NCBI RefSeq assembly: GCF_010894405.1
Contig: NZ_JAAIYA010000024.1
Span: forward strand, 145,976 to 195,885
Direction: 5' to 3'
Length of the DNA: 49,910 nt
DNA from: Pyxidicoccus caerfyrddinensis
GTDB lineage: Bacteria > Myxococcota > Myxococcia > Myxococcales > Myxococcaceae
Positions 22,753-30,567 of this stretch are shown in pieces. Position 1 is the first letter of the stretch, and the number at the start of each line of letters is the position of its first letter. Under the pieces are notes generated by a model. It had not been told where the DNA came from and searched no databases. It worked only from the letters and a program-made list of their open reading frames with translations. The translations under genes and the position numbers were made by a program.

Positions 22753-23625
22753 ATGAGCGACAGACCCTCCTGCTACCCAGGCCCTCCAGCCGCGTTGCTG
22801 TCGAGCGTCGGGAAGGAGCGCCTGCCGCTCCTCGACGTCCTCACCTCTCCGGTGCCATCCGGATTGTTCAACTCGCCGGTGGATGACCGTCATGTCCTCT
22901 GCCTGCACCTGGGAGACCCGGTCCCGGTCTCCTACCGCGTGGGAAACCACGAGCGGCAGGGGCTTCGGATCAACGGTCAGTTCTGCGTCGTGCCCGCGCG
23001 CTCGAGCACTCGCTGGACGGTCTCGCGGCCCGCGCGCTCGCTGCTGCTCCGGCTGACGCCCTCGCTCCTGCTGGACACCGCGGAGGCCATGGGCCTGGGC
23101 TCGGGAGGTGCCGAGCTCGCGCCTTCGATTCACATCCGCGACCCGCAGGTCGAGCGCATCGGCTGGATGATGCAGGCCGAAGACCATGACGGCTATCCGG
23201 GTGGCCGGCTGTTCGCGGACAGTCTCGCTTCCGCGCTTGCCGCGCGACTCTTCGCGCTGCAATCGCGCAAGGACGTCACGACCTCCAAGCCAGGTCGCGC
23301 GCTGCCTGCCTGGCGGCTGCGCCGTGTGCTCGAGTACATCGAGGCGCACCTCGATGAAGACCTCACGCTCGCCGAGCTCGCGCGCGTGGCGGAATTCAGC
23401 CTGTCGCACTTCAAACCGCTGTTCAGGCAGGCCATGGGGATGCCGGTGCATCGCTTCGTCCTCGAGCGGCGCGTGGAGCGCGCGCGGCTGCGGCTGCTCG
23501 AAGGAGGAAGGAGCCTGACGGAAATCGCGCTGGAGGCGGGCTTCTCGCACCCGAGCCACATGGCCCGCTGCATGCGGCGCGTGTTGGGGCTGAGCCCCTC
23601 GCAAATCGCGGGTTCGTCCCGATGA
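22753..23625 (+). CDS. AraC family transcriptional regulator
   Basis: A 290-residue regulator. The C-terminal 100 residues hold both helix-turn-helix units of the family: LTLAELARVAEFSLSHFKPL with FRQAMGMPVHRFVLERRV, then SLTEIALEAGFSHPSHMARC and FRR-like RRVLGLSPSQI. The N-terminal 150 residues are a cupin-like sensing domain (HVLCLHLGDPVPVSYRVG). It is divergent from the Tat lipoprotein gene with 146 bp between, in which CGAGAAT and ATTCTCG form a distant inverted repeat. Regulation of that neighbour is likely. It meets the SUKH gene tail to tail with a 6-bp gap. Effector unknown. Confidence 0.88.
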   Translation: MSDRPSCYPGPPAALLSSVGKERLPLLDVLTSPVPSGLFNSPVDDRHVLCLHLGDPVPVSYRVGNHERQGLRINGQFCVVPARSSTRWTVSRPARSLLLRLTPSLLLDTAEAMGLGSGGAELAPSIHIRDPQVERIGWMMQAEDHDGYPGGRLFADSLASALAARLFALQSRKDVTTSKPGRALPAWRLRRVLEYIEAHLDEDLTLAELARVAEFSLSHFKPLFRQAMGMPVHRFVLERRVERARLRLLEGGRSLTEIALEAGFSHPSHMARCMRRVLGLSPSQIAGSSR

Positions 23626-23631
23626 GTAGAT

Positions 23632-24402
23632 TCAGTCCAGGTGACGAGGTCCGACCGGCCGCCGCGCGCCGGGGAGGTCGGTGAGTAACTGCTCGGCCAA
23701 CGTCGTTACGGCCCGAGGGTCGTCGCCGCCGAGCCGCAGCGTCAGCAACTCGTAGTTCTCGTTGACCCGGGCATCCACGCTGAGCGGCCCCGCCTGTAGA
23801 CACGCCACGCGGCCCGATAACGACAGGACAGGTGCGAACCCGGCGCGTTGCAGCAGCACCAGGGCCCGCTGTAACGCGGCACGGCCTTCGCCGGCCTGCA
23901 GCGTGCCGCCCACGGAGACCACGTCGCGTCCAGCGAGGCGGCGCAGCGCGAAGTGGTTGAACACGCTGGCGGTGATGCGTTCGCCGAAGGTTTCGCTGAT
24001 CTCGACCGGCGTCTGCCATTCGAGGTCAACGCCCGGTTCCAGCATCACGAGCGGCGCGTCATCGCCATCACCGCGCTGCAGGTCGAGGCAGTAGTCGTAT
24101 AGCGGATCCAGCGATTCGTCGGTTTCGATGGCCACCGGGAAGAAGCGACCGGACGGCGCAGCGTCTTCGTCGTCGAGGCGCTCGGCGATGGCGGCGAGGC
24201 CGTGGTCTTGCGTGGGGCCAAACGGGGCATAGCCGTTGCTGTTGCTGCCCATGCGCCGCAAGAACTCCACATAGGAGGCAGGCAACGTGACGCCGCGGCC
24301 GGCAGCCAGGGCTGCGACGGCGGCGGCCGGCACCCCCTCCACGCGGGACATGAACGCCGGGTCACGCTGCCGGATGAACTCGATGACAAGGGGCCAATCC
24401 AT
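23632..24402 (-). CDS. SMI1/KNR4 (SUKH) family protein
   Basis: A 256-residue soluble protein. Residues 20-150 match the SUKH fold: VEGVPAAAVAALAAGRGVTL, LPASYVEFLRRMGSNSNGYA, then an acidic strand/helix set and FFPVAIETDESLDPLYDYCL. The C-terminal 100 residues are a second alpha/beta module (VSVGGTLQAGEGRAALQRAL). SUKH proteins are very often immunity proteins against polymorphic toxins, but no toxin gene lies beside this one. It may protect against toxins from kin, or serve another role. No good ribosome site precedes the ATG at 24402. Codon use is slightly less GC-extreme than in flanking housekeeping genes. Confidence 0.75.
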   Translation of the reverse strand: MDWPLVIEFIRQRDPAFMSRVEGVPAAAVAALAAGRGVTLPASYVEFLRRMGSNSNGYAPFGPTQDHGLAAIAERLDDEDAAPSGRFFPVAIETDESLDPLYDYCLDLQRGDGDDAPLVMLEPGVDLEWQTPVEISETFGERITASVFNHFALRRLAGRDVVSVGGTLQAGEGRAALQRALVLLQRAGFAPVLSLSGRVACLQAGPLSVDARVNENYELLTLRLGGDDPRAVTTLAEQLLTDLPGARRPVGPRHLD

Positions 24403-24545
24403 CAGCGGGTTCTTTAGCAGGGCCCACGTGCCAGCTCAGCCCTTCGTCCACGACAAAGGGGTCATCGACGCGACCGCGACACCGAAGGCAGAGCGACCAT
24501 CCTCTTGCCTCGATGGGCAGATGACCTGCTAGGTTCTCAAGCACC

Positions 24546-25496
24546 ATGGTTACCTCACAAGCCACCTGGGTGGTGAAGGCCGCAATGGGCTTTCTCCTGC
24601 TGTCCATTCCAGCCGGGGCCCAGGGCATGGAGTGGAAGTCCTTCGCCGACTTGCCGAAGCCGCGGAACCTCTTCGTGGCGAAGGACGCGAAGTCCCCGGT
24701 GCCCGAGATTCTCGTCGCCGGGGGTGTGGCAACCACGCTCCGATTCGAGTCGGAGTGCGACCCGCTCCGGACGAGGCTACTGGGCTGGGAAGGCCGCTTC
24801 GAGCCGCTGCTCGTAGGAGGCCGCTCCGTGCTCATCGTCCCGCTTCGCGGTTTGGCGGACGGCGAGCGCTTCCTGCTTCAAGTGACGCTGGCGGACGGAA
24901 CATCCCTCCCCTTCACCGTGACCTCCAGCGAGCACCTCGTGGACGGACAGGTCAACGTCTACCCCGACCCGGAGTCACCGGAAGCCGTGCGCAAGGCGCT
25001 GGCGGAGAAGCGGAAGGAGAATGAAGCACTCGCCGCCGAGAACCAGCGCCAGCGCGAGGAGCAGACCTCGGTCGACCACGCTCTGGCCGCGCTGCTCGCC
25101 AACGGTCAGCTCCGAATGACTCCGTTCAGGGAGCATGAGACGTGGAAGCTCAACGAGGACGGAGTCGTTCTGGAGGTTTCAATCCTCGGCACCAAGGCCA
25201 AGGAGCCGATGCAGAAGGCAGCCGTTGTCTTCAAGGTCACGAACAAGAGCTCGGCAGAGCCCTGGGAGTTGCAGGAAGCACGGCTCATGACTGCCGAGAC
25301 CTTCAAGCAACCTCCCTTCGCACTCCGGATGGCTCCCGCATCCATCGCCCCAGGAGCCACCGGCCGAGTGGCCATCGTCACCGACCTGGCGTCGTTCGGC
25401 CCGGATACGAACGACCCTCGCCTCATCCTGGAGCTCTTCCGAACCGATGGACGCAGACAGGCCCAGCTCGCGTTCACTCCTCCGAACTGGCGCTGA
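24546..25496 (+). CDS. DUF2381 family protein (myxobacterial paralogous family)
   Basis: A 316-residue exported protein of the DUF2381/TIGR02268 family, which is expanded in Myxococcus and has no known function. It has a signal peptide (AAMGFLLLSIPAGAQG), an N-terminal beta domain to about 140, a charged coiled-coil segment near 145-180 (VRKALAEKRKENEALAAENQ), and a C-terminal beta domain (VVFKVTNKSSAEPWELQEAR, GATGRVAIVTDL). Members are often encoded next to Ser/Thr kinases; here the neighbour is a small lipoprotein gene 68 bp downstream. No strong ribosome site precedes the ATG at 24546, and an internal start before MGFLLLS is possible. Confidence 0.78.
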   Translation: MVTSQATWVVKAAMGFLLLSIPAGAQGMEWKSFADLPKPRNLFVAKDAKSPVPEILVAGGVATTLRFESECDPLRTRLLGWEGRFEPLLVGGRSVLIVPLRGLADGERFLLQVTLADGTSLPFTVTSSEHLVDGQVNVYPDPESPEAVRKALAEKRKENEALAAENQRQREEQTSVDHALAALLANGQLRMTPFREHETWKLNEDGVVLEVSILGTKAKEPMQKAAVVFKVTNKSSAEPWELQEARLMTAETFKQPPFALRMAPASIAPGATGRVAIVTDLASFGPDTNDPRLILELFRTDGRRQAQLAFTPPNWR

Positions 25497-25564
25497 CCGC
25501 CCTCGCCGCTGCAATGTCGTCGTGCGCCTTGGCGAACAGGCTCGCGACAAGTAAGTGCCGCACC

Positions 25565-26056
25565 ATGTGCTCGACAAAAGCCACCGCCCTCACAGCTCTC
25601 GTCGCCGCCGCACTCTTGGGCTTCGGCTGCACGGGTTCCGGCGTCTCACTGCGCGCGGATGGGAGCCCGGGGCCGGAGGACTGCCCGAAGAAGGCCCTGG
25701 AGGCGATGAGAATCCTGCAGCTGCGGCCTGGAGACAGCTCCAGGGCGGAGATCGACGCCAATCAGAGCAGACAGGAGCCGCTGACGGTTTATGAGGGCCC
25801 CGTCGAGAGCTTCCTGACCGCGGAGCTCGGCTTCTTCGTCGCGGGGACGCGGCTCTATGGGCGCATCTGGACCCGAGGGCCCAACGTGGTCATCCGGTAC
25901 TACGAGGCGCGTCCCTTGGAAGGGGAGACCGTCCCCATCTGCGCCGTGGCCCGCCTGAGCTATGGCGGTCTTCGGAAGCAATCGAGCCCCTCGCCGGGAA
26001 TCGCCGTCCTCGAGTTCTCCAACACGCCCATCTACATCGTGGACTCATTCCGCTGA
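25565..26056 (+). CDS. Hypothetical lipoprotein
   Basis: A 163-residue lipoprotein: signal MCSTKATALTALVAAALL with lipobox GFGC. The mature part starts with a short acidic linker (GSPGPEDCPKKALEAMRI), then a compact beta-rich domain with YEGPVESFLTAELGFFVAGT, LYGRIWTRGPNVVIRYYEAR and CAVARLSYGGLRK. Proteins of this type occur beside DUF2381 and kinase genes in myxobacteria, as I recall, but I know of no function. The frame is open upstream to 25142 across the end of the DUF2381 gene; the signal peptide fixes the ATG at 25565. Probably co-transcribed with the DUF2381 gene. Confidence 0.7.
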   Translation: MCSTKATALTALVAAALLGFGCTGSGVSLRADGSPGPEDCPKKALEAMRILQLRPGDSSRAEIDANQSRQEPLTVYEGPVESFLTAELGFFVAGTRLYGRIWTRGPNVVIRYYEARPLEGETVPICAVARLSYGGLRKQSSPSPGIAVLEFSNTPIYIVDSFR

Positions 26057-26068
26057 GCAGCAGCTCAG
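26053..26068 (+). terminator. Stem-loop overlapping the lipoprotein stop codon
   Basis: CTGAGC (26053-26058), loop AGCA, GCTCAG (26063-26068): a perfect 6-bp stem that includes the TGA stop. It separates the DUF2381/lipoprotein unit from the ATPase-methyltransferase gene. Confidence 0.4.
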
Positions 26069-26244
26069 GCAGGAGCTTCCTCTCGAAGGCTCTACCCGCC
26101 CAACGAACCAACGGGCCGATTCACGCATCACGGTCCCGCCTGCTGGGGCCCTATTCGACCGCTGCTCAGCTCCACAAGGGCGGGGCCTGGTGATTGGAAA
26201 GCGAGAGGAGAAGCCGTGTAGGCTGCCGCCACTGACTCCTCCCC

Positions 26245-28155
26245 ATGTTCACTGACTTCATCTTTCCCGAATCGCTGGCCAACTCTGTTGGATTGAACGA
26301 GGCCGAAGCTCGCAACTGCAAGTCGCTGGTGGTGCTGGCTGGGCCCAATGGCGCGGGTAAGTCGCGCTATCTCAAGCTCGTACCGACGGTCGTAGAACGA
26401 TTTCTTTCGCTTCCATCCCGGCTTGAAGCCCAGGAGCGCGAGCACAAGAACTTCGAAGAACTGCTGAAGGCTGGGCTATCAGATGACACCCGCTCCGACT
26501 ACGAGCAGAAACTCGTTAAGCTCGCGCGCGCGATTGCCACGCTTCGGGCCATCAAAAAGACCGTGAAGTGGGTTGGGCAGAGCCCAAGCACCGTGAAGAC
26601 CATTCCTCTCCGCTACAGGCTCGCCGAGACGTCGTTCAGTGGGGGTGAGAGCTTCATGAGCGCACGCCCACACAATCCTCACGGGGTCCCCCCGGAATCG
26701 GTGGAGAAGCAGGCGCTGGCGGGTACCGAGGAGGGATTTGACGGCGCAGCCACAAGTGTTCCCGCCTACTTCCATGAAGTTGCACGCGCGATTTACGACT
26801 CCGAGCATCCTCGCCAGCGGGAGTCCACATTACTCGCGAAGCGACTGGAGGACGCGCACGCCTTCAACCTGTTACTGGAAAAGTTTTTTGGAGCAGGGGT
26901 CGAGCTCGGCCTGGACAAGAGCGGCAGGCCCCTTGCGTACTTTCGGGGGCGCCCCTTCAAACCACAGGAACTCTCCGAGGGAGAGCAGATCCTCATCATC
27001 TGGACGATCCTGCTGCACCGCCAGAAGGAACGCCTTCGGGGGGCCGTAGTCACCATCGATGAGCCCGAGAACCACCTCCATCCGGATGCCTGCATCCGTG
27101 CGCTTGACGCGCTGAGGTCGGACGACATCCTCGGCCCCGATGGCCAGATCTGGCTGGCCACCCACTCCGTTCCCCTGATCGCCTACGCCGGACTCGACTC
27201 CGTCTATCTAGTGGATCACGGCAACATCGAGTACGCGGGAAACAAGATTGAGAAAGTCATCGACCGGTTGATGGGTGGCGATGGGGGACGTACCCGTCTG
27301 CGCACCCTGCTCGCGGACGCGGACGACCTGGCCTTCGAGACCTTTGCAGCGCAGTGCCTCCTTCCACCCACCGTGGCGGCTCCGCGCGAGGACGACCCGC
27401 AGCAGAAGCAGATGGCCCAGGCAGCCCGCGAAATCGGTGCCGGCAAGGAAGACGTTTACATCCTGGACTACGCCGCAGGCCGGGGGCGACTGGCTGTGTC
27501 ACTCCGAGAGGAGGGGCTCAAGCAGGGGAGGAAGTTCACGTACTTTGCGTTTCAGGACGAGGGCTACACCACCGCGGACGAACAGCGTGACTGTCTGGCA
27601 CACATCCAGGAACTCGGGCAGCCCCAGCCCGCCGAGTCCTACCTCGTCCACCGGCTCGACCGTCTCTGCGTGCCTGGAAAGCCCCCCATGGATCTCGTGG
27701 TGATGAGCAACGTGCTCCATGAGCTTCCCGTACGGAAGTGGTTGGAGTGTTTCAGGCAGATACACGAGGTCCTCGCTGCCGACGGTCAGCTCGTCATACT
27801 TGAGGACCAACTCCTCCCAGTGGGTGAACTCCCTCACGCGAACGGCTACCTCGTATTAGACGACGTCGCCTTGATGTCGTTGTTCAACTCCGACAAGGCC
27901 ATCCAGTTCCAATCGACCGCCAGAGGCGACCGCCTCACGGCTTACGGTATCCCCAGGAGCTACCTGCTCCAGGCGACGACGGAATCCATCGTGAACGCGC
28001 TGAAGAAGGTGCGGAACATGGCGAAGCAGCAACTGCTCCTCCTTCGCAAGGACAGCCCGGGCGAGCGCTCTTTCCAGTCAGGACGCCGCCATGCCCACTA
28101 CGCCCTGCTCCACACCAATGCCCAGCTCGCCCTTGACGAATATGGGGCAGCGTAG
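26245..28155 (+). CDS. ABC/SMC-like ATPase fused to a SAM methyltransferase-like domain
   Basis: A 636-residue soluble protein with two parts. Residues 1-345 are an ABC-type ATPase of the kind found in defence and DNA-repair proteins: Walker A GPNGAGKS (33-40), a charged helical insert (about 55-115), signature LSEGEQ (243-248), Walker B AVVTIDEPENHLHPD (267-281) and switch His THS (306-308). Residues 400-600 read as a Rossmann methyltransferase: VYILDYAAGRGRLA (404-417) as the SAM loop, MDLVVMSNVLHELP (482-495) and a later strand GQLVILED. No membrane segment and no nuclease (TOPRIM, HNH, PD-ExK) motif is seen. GC content is lower and codon use more even than in neighbouring genes, suggesting transfer. 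I know no described system with this fusion. It is flanked by a lipoprotein pair and a strong terminator, with no partner gene. Confidence 0.82.
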   Translation: MFTDFIFPESLANSVGLNEAEARNCKSLVVLAGPNGAGKSRYLKLVPTVVERFLSLPSRLEAQEREHKNFEELLKAGLSDDTRSDYEQKLVKLARAIATLRAIKKTVKWVGQSPSTVKTIPLRYRLAETSFSGGESFMSARPHNPHGVPPESVEKQALAGTEEGFDGAATSVPAYFHEVARAIYDSEHPRQRESTLLAKRLEDAHAFNLLLEKFFGAGVELGLDKSGRPLAYFRGRPFKPQELSEGEQILIIWTILLHRQKERLRGAVVTIDEPENHLHPDACIRALDALRSDDILGPDGQIWLATHSVPLIAYAGLDSVYLVDHGNIEYAGNKIEKVIDRLMGGDGGRTRLRTLLADADDLAFETFAAQCLLPPTVAAPREDDPQQKQMAQAAREIGAGKEDVYILDYAAGRGRLAVSLREEGLKQGRKFTYFAFQDEGYTTADEQRDCLAHIQELGQPQPAESYLVHRLDRLCVPGKPPMDLVVMSNVLHELPVRKWLECFRQIHEVLAADGQLVILEDQLLPVGELPHANGYLVLDDVALMSLFNSDKAIQFQSTARGDRLTAYGIPRSYLLQATTESIVNALKKVRNMAKQQLLLLRKDSPGERSFQSGRRHAHYALLHTNAQLALDEYGAA

Positions 28156-28314
28156 CCAATCCCGTATTCGGCGCGAACTGTGACTGATGGGGTCCGGCAC
28201 GAGCACGACCGCGCGGAGGCGGTGGGCGAATCGGCGAGAGGCTGACAGGCGCAGTCACCCACTTCGAGGCTGAAGCAGTCCCTCATCCGAATCAGATGAC
28301 TCCGAATGCATATC

Positions 28315-28348
28315 GAGCCCGGCCCCGGCTCTCCCTGAGGCCGGGCTC
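28315..28348. terminator. Strong bidirectional terminator
   Basis: GAGCCCGGCC (28315-28324) and GGCCGGGCTC (28339-28348) make a perfect 10-bp stem with a 14-nt loop, between the convergent ATPase-methyltransferase and small lipoprotein genes. The rest of 28156-28384 holds no gene. Confidence 0.65.
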
Positions 28349-28384
28349 CACCTTCGCGAGCTTCACGCGCAACTGCGGAGACAG

Positions 28385-28735
28385 CTACCCGCAGATGTCG
28401 TCAATCAGCGACAAGCAGGCACTGACGAACTGCTGAAGCGTGCACTGGCCGTTCTGGGTACAGACGGCATCTCCGGTGCCCGGCTCCGAGCACCACTGGA
28501 GCGTCACCCAGCAGCCCTGGGCATTGACGGTCCGCTCTCCGTCGATGTCCTGGGCGCTCGCCAGGCTCTCGCCCGTGGCATCCCGAATCGTCACGAGGCT
28601 GCCGTCCGCACGGGTGGCGACGTAGCGGGGCCCCTGCGTGGCCTCCGCTTCCGCCGGCTGCGCATCCTCCGGACCGCAACCCGCGAGCAACCCCAGCGCC
28701 AGCCCCGCCGCCACGACCAACGATAGCGTCTTCAT
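28385..28735 (-). CDS. Small Cys-rich lipoprotein
   Basis: A 116-residue lipoprotein. AGGAG lies 6 nt before the ATG at 28735. The signal MKTLSLVVAAGLALGLLAGC has a good lipobox (LAGC). After an acidic Glu/Ala/Pro linker comes a short strand pair (YVATRADGSLVTIRDATG), and the last 45 residues carry six Cys (CWVTLQWC, CTQNGQC, SACLSLIDDIC), likely disulphide-bonded outside the inner membrane. Small lipoproteins of this kind are common in myxobacteria and unassigned. It meets the strong terminator on its downstream side. An in-frame ATG at 28762 is less likely. Confidence 0.78.
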   Translation of the reverse strand: MKTLSLVVAAGLALGLLAGCGPEDAQPAEAEATQGPRYVATRADGSLVTIRDATGESLASAQDIDGERTVNAQGCWVTLQWCSEPGTGDAVCTQNGQCTLQQFVSACLSLIDDICG

Positions 28736-28833
28736 GTTGTTCTCCTGGGTGATGGAGTCCACCGGCCGGACTCCGCCGCCTATGTGCAGCCTTTCGCGGC
28801 CCCTTCGCTATCGTGGAGAACCGTCTCGTGGAT

Positions 28834-28891
28834 TGTGGCTATGAGGATGTGTAGTCAGTTGTTACAGCATCTCAGTATCGATATAGCCACA
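28834..28891. repeat. AT-rich inverted repeat between GNAT and lipoprotein genes
   Basis: TGTGGCTAT (28834-28842) and ATAGCCACA (28883-28891) are perfect 9-bp arms, 40 bp apart. Inside them GAGGATG and CATCTC can pair with one bulge, extending the stem. The stretch is clearly AT-rich for this genome. It could be the GNAT terminator, a regulatory RNA or part of the lipoprotein promoter; the gap 28736-28966 holds no gene. Confidence 0.55.
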
Positions 28892-28966
28892 CGGGTCTGT
28901 CGCCGCCAGCGCTGAAACCTTCCGAGACATGCGGACGCGCCACGGTGGATTACGCGACAGTTGGGT

Positions 28967-29521
28967 TCAGCGCTTCGCCCACTCCCGCCCAAGCAGCGCG
29001 TACAGGAACTCATCGCCCCAGGCGCCCTTGAAGAAGATGTTCTCCAGGAAGTGCCCCTCGCGGCGCATCCCCACGCGCTCCAGCACGGTGGCGGCGGCGG
29101 TGTTCTTCGCGTCCGTCACCGCCATGACCCGGTGCAGGTTCAGCGTACCGAACACGTAGCCCAGCAGCGCCCTCACCGCCTCCGTGCCCAGTCCCCGCCC
29201 CTGATGCTCCCGCGACAGCGTGAAGCCAATCTCGCCCAGCCGTGTGTCGTACTCATCCGTCCGCAGCGCGCAGTCGCCAATCAGCGCGTCCGTGTTCTTC
29301 AGCGCAATCGCGAACTGGAACCAGCCGGGCTCACCGGGCTGGCGCCCTTGCATCGACTCGATGAGCTTCCGTCCCCGCTCGGCGTCGTAGTCACTCCAGC
29401 TCTGATACCGCGCCACCTCGGGGTCGCTCCGGTAGGCCACCAGCGCGTCCAGGTCCTCCGCGCGCAGCCGCCGCAACACGAGCCTCGGGGTCTCCACTGT
29501 TTCGAACTCCGGTACCGCCAT
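28967..29521 (-). CDS. GNAT family N-acetyltransferase (RimJ/RimL type)
   Basis: A 184-residue enzyme that transfers acetyl from acetyl-CoA to an amine, on a protein N-terminus or a small molecule. Motifs: N-terminal ETPRLVLRRLRAEDLDALVA, the CoA loop REHQGRGLGTEAVRALLGYV, then LNLHRVMAVTDAKNTAAATV and ERVGMRREGHF. It ends DEFLYALLGREWAKR. GAGGAG lies 8 nt before the ATG at 29521, preferred to the ATG at 29527. It follows the bestrophin gene by 70 bp with a stem-loop between. A relic of a related gene end is at 19573. Substrate unknown. Confidence 0.88.
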   Translation of the reverse strand: MAVPEFETVETPRLVLRRLRAEDLDALVAYRSDPEVARYQSWSDYDAERGRKLIESMQGRQPGEPGWFQFAIALKNTDALIGDCALRTDEYDTRLGEIGFTLSREHQGRGLGTEAVRALLGYVFGTLNLHRVMAVTDAKNTAAATVLERVGMRREGHFLENIFFKGAWGDEFLYALLGREWAKR

Positions 29522-29570
29522 GGTCATTTCTCCTCGGCGACGCGGACGCGATGCGGCTCCAGCTTCCTGA

Positions 29571-29586
29571 CACCTGCGGACAGGTG
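29571..29586 (-). terminator. Stem-loop after the bestrophin gene
   Basis: CACCTG (29571-29576), loop CGGA, CAGGTG (29581-29586): perfect 6-bp stem with a tetraloop, 5 nt past the bestrophin stop (minus strand). Confidence 0.5.
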
Positions 29587-29591
29587 AAGCC

Positions 29592-30470
29592 TCAGAGGAT
29601 TTCCTCGACGTGCCGGCGGATGTTGGCGCTGATGCGGTCTGTCGGCAGGTCGTTGGCATCCGTGCCGAACGGGTTCTCGATTTCCTCCGCGATGAGCTCC
29701 ATCGAGGCGAGCACGTAGAACGTGAAGGCCACCGCCGGGATGACGAAGTAGCCCAGGCTGAAGGCCAGGCCGAACGGCAGCGTCATCACGAAGAAGAAGA
29801 TGAACTTCTTCAGGAACACCGAGTACGAGAACGGAACCGGCGTGCTGAGGATGCGCTCACACGCTCCACAGACATCCGTGAACGACTGGAGCTCCGCGTT
29901 CACCGACAGCAGCTGCTCCCCCGTCAGCACGCCCTGCCTCTGCAGCGCGTAGGTCTTCTGGACGAGCACGGAAGCCAACTGGTTCGGCACGTGCCTCGCC
30001 GGGTCCAACTGCTGGAGCTCGAAGCCGCCCGCCGCCACCAGTTCCTCCGGACGGTGTTGCCCCTGGAGGTGGTTCTTCAGCGCGAAGGCGTAGTTGGGAA
30101 TCATCGCCCGGAACAGCCGCCGGCTCTCCACATCCTCCGCGGGCAGCAGGGCATGCAGCTTCAGGGCGAAGTTCCGGCTGCTGTTGACCAGCGAGCCCCA
30201 CAGCTTCCGTCCCTCCCACCACCGGTCGTAGGCGCTGTTGGAGCGGAAGGCGAGGAGCAGGGAGAGGACGAACCCCAGCAGGCTGTGCAGCACGGAGATG
30301 TTCTTCACGCGGCTGTCGTCCGGCAGCTTCCAGACCGCCTGCTCCAGCCACGCCACCAGCGCCGAATACACGCTGATGGCGACAATCATCGGGAACAGCT
30401 TCCGGACGGTGTCCGCCTGGTGGAACCGGAAGATGAAGGTGAACCAGTCCTTGGGATTGTAATCAATCAT
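29592..30470 (-). CDS. Bestrophin family (UPF0187) membrane channel
   Basis: A 292-residue membrane protein expected to form a pentameric ion channel. Family signatures are both present: LAFRSNSAYDRWWEGRKLWG near residue 75 and ENPFGTDANDLPTD near residue 265. Hydrophobic helices are seen near 25-45, 60-75, 205-225 and 228-250 (FIFFFVMTLPFGLAF, GYFVIPAVAFTFYVL). Prokaryotic homologues conduct cations, in contrast to animal chloride channels. The start at 30470 (MIDYNPKDWFTFIFRF) matches family length; the frame runs further upstream without support. A 9-bp hairpin sits 6 nt before this ATG in the leader. Confidence 0.88.
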   Translation of the reverse strand: MIDYNPKDWFTFIFRFHQADTVRKLFPMIVAISVYSALVAWLEQAVWKLPDDSRVKNISVLHSLLGFVLSLLLAFRSNSAYDRWWEGRKLWGSLVNSSRNFALKLHALLPAEDVESRRLFRAMIPNYAFALKNHLQGQHRPEELVAAGGFELQQLDPARHVPNQLASVLVQKTYALQRQGVLTGEQLLSVNAELQSFTDVCGACERILSTPVPFSYSVFLKKFIFFFVMTLPFGLAFSLGYFVIPAVAFTFYVLASMELIAEEIENPFGTDANDLPTDRISANIRRHVEEIL

Positions 30471-30476
30471 GGCTGT

Positions 30477-30504
30477 GCGGGTCCTGCGTATAGCAAGGAC
30501 CCGC
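30477..30504 (-). promoter_or_regulatory. Hairpin in the bestrophin leader / end of the preceding gene
   Basis: GCGGGTCCT (30477-30485), 10-nt loop, AGGACCCGC (30496-30504): perfect 9-bp stem. It is 64 nt after the stop of the lipoprotein hydrolase gene and 6 nt before the bestrophin ATG. It may end the first transcript or hide the bestrophin ribosome site. Confidence 0.45.
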
Positions 30505-30567
30505 GAGCCCGGGTGACGCCGCGCGCCCGTGACATCCGGCACGCGACGTCAGCCCCCTACCCCGCCC

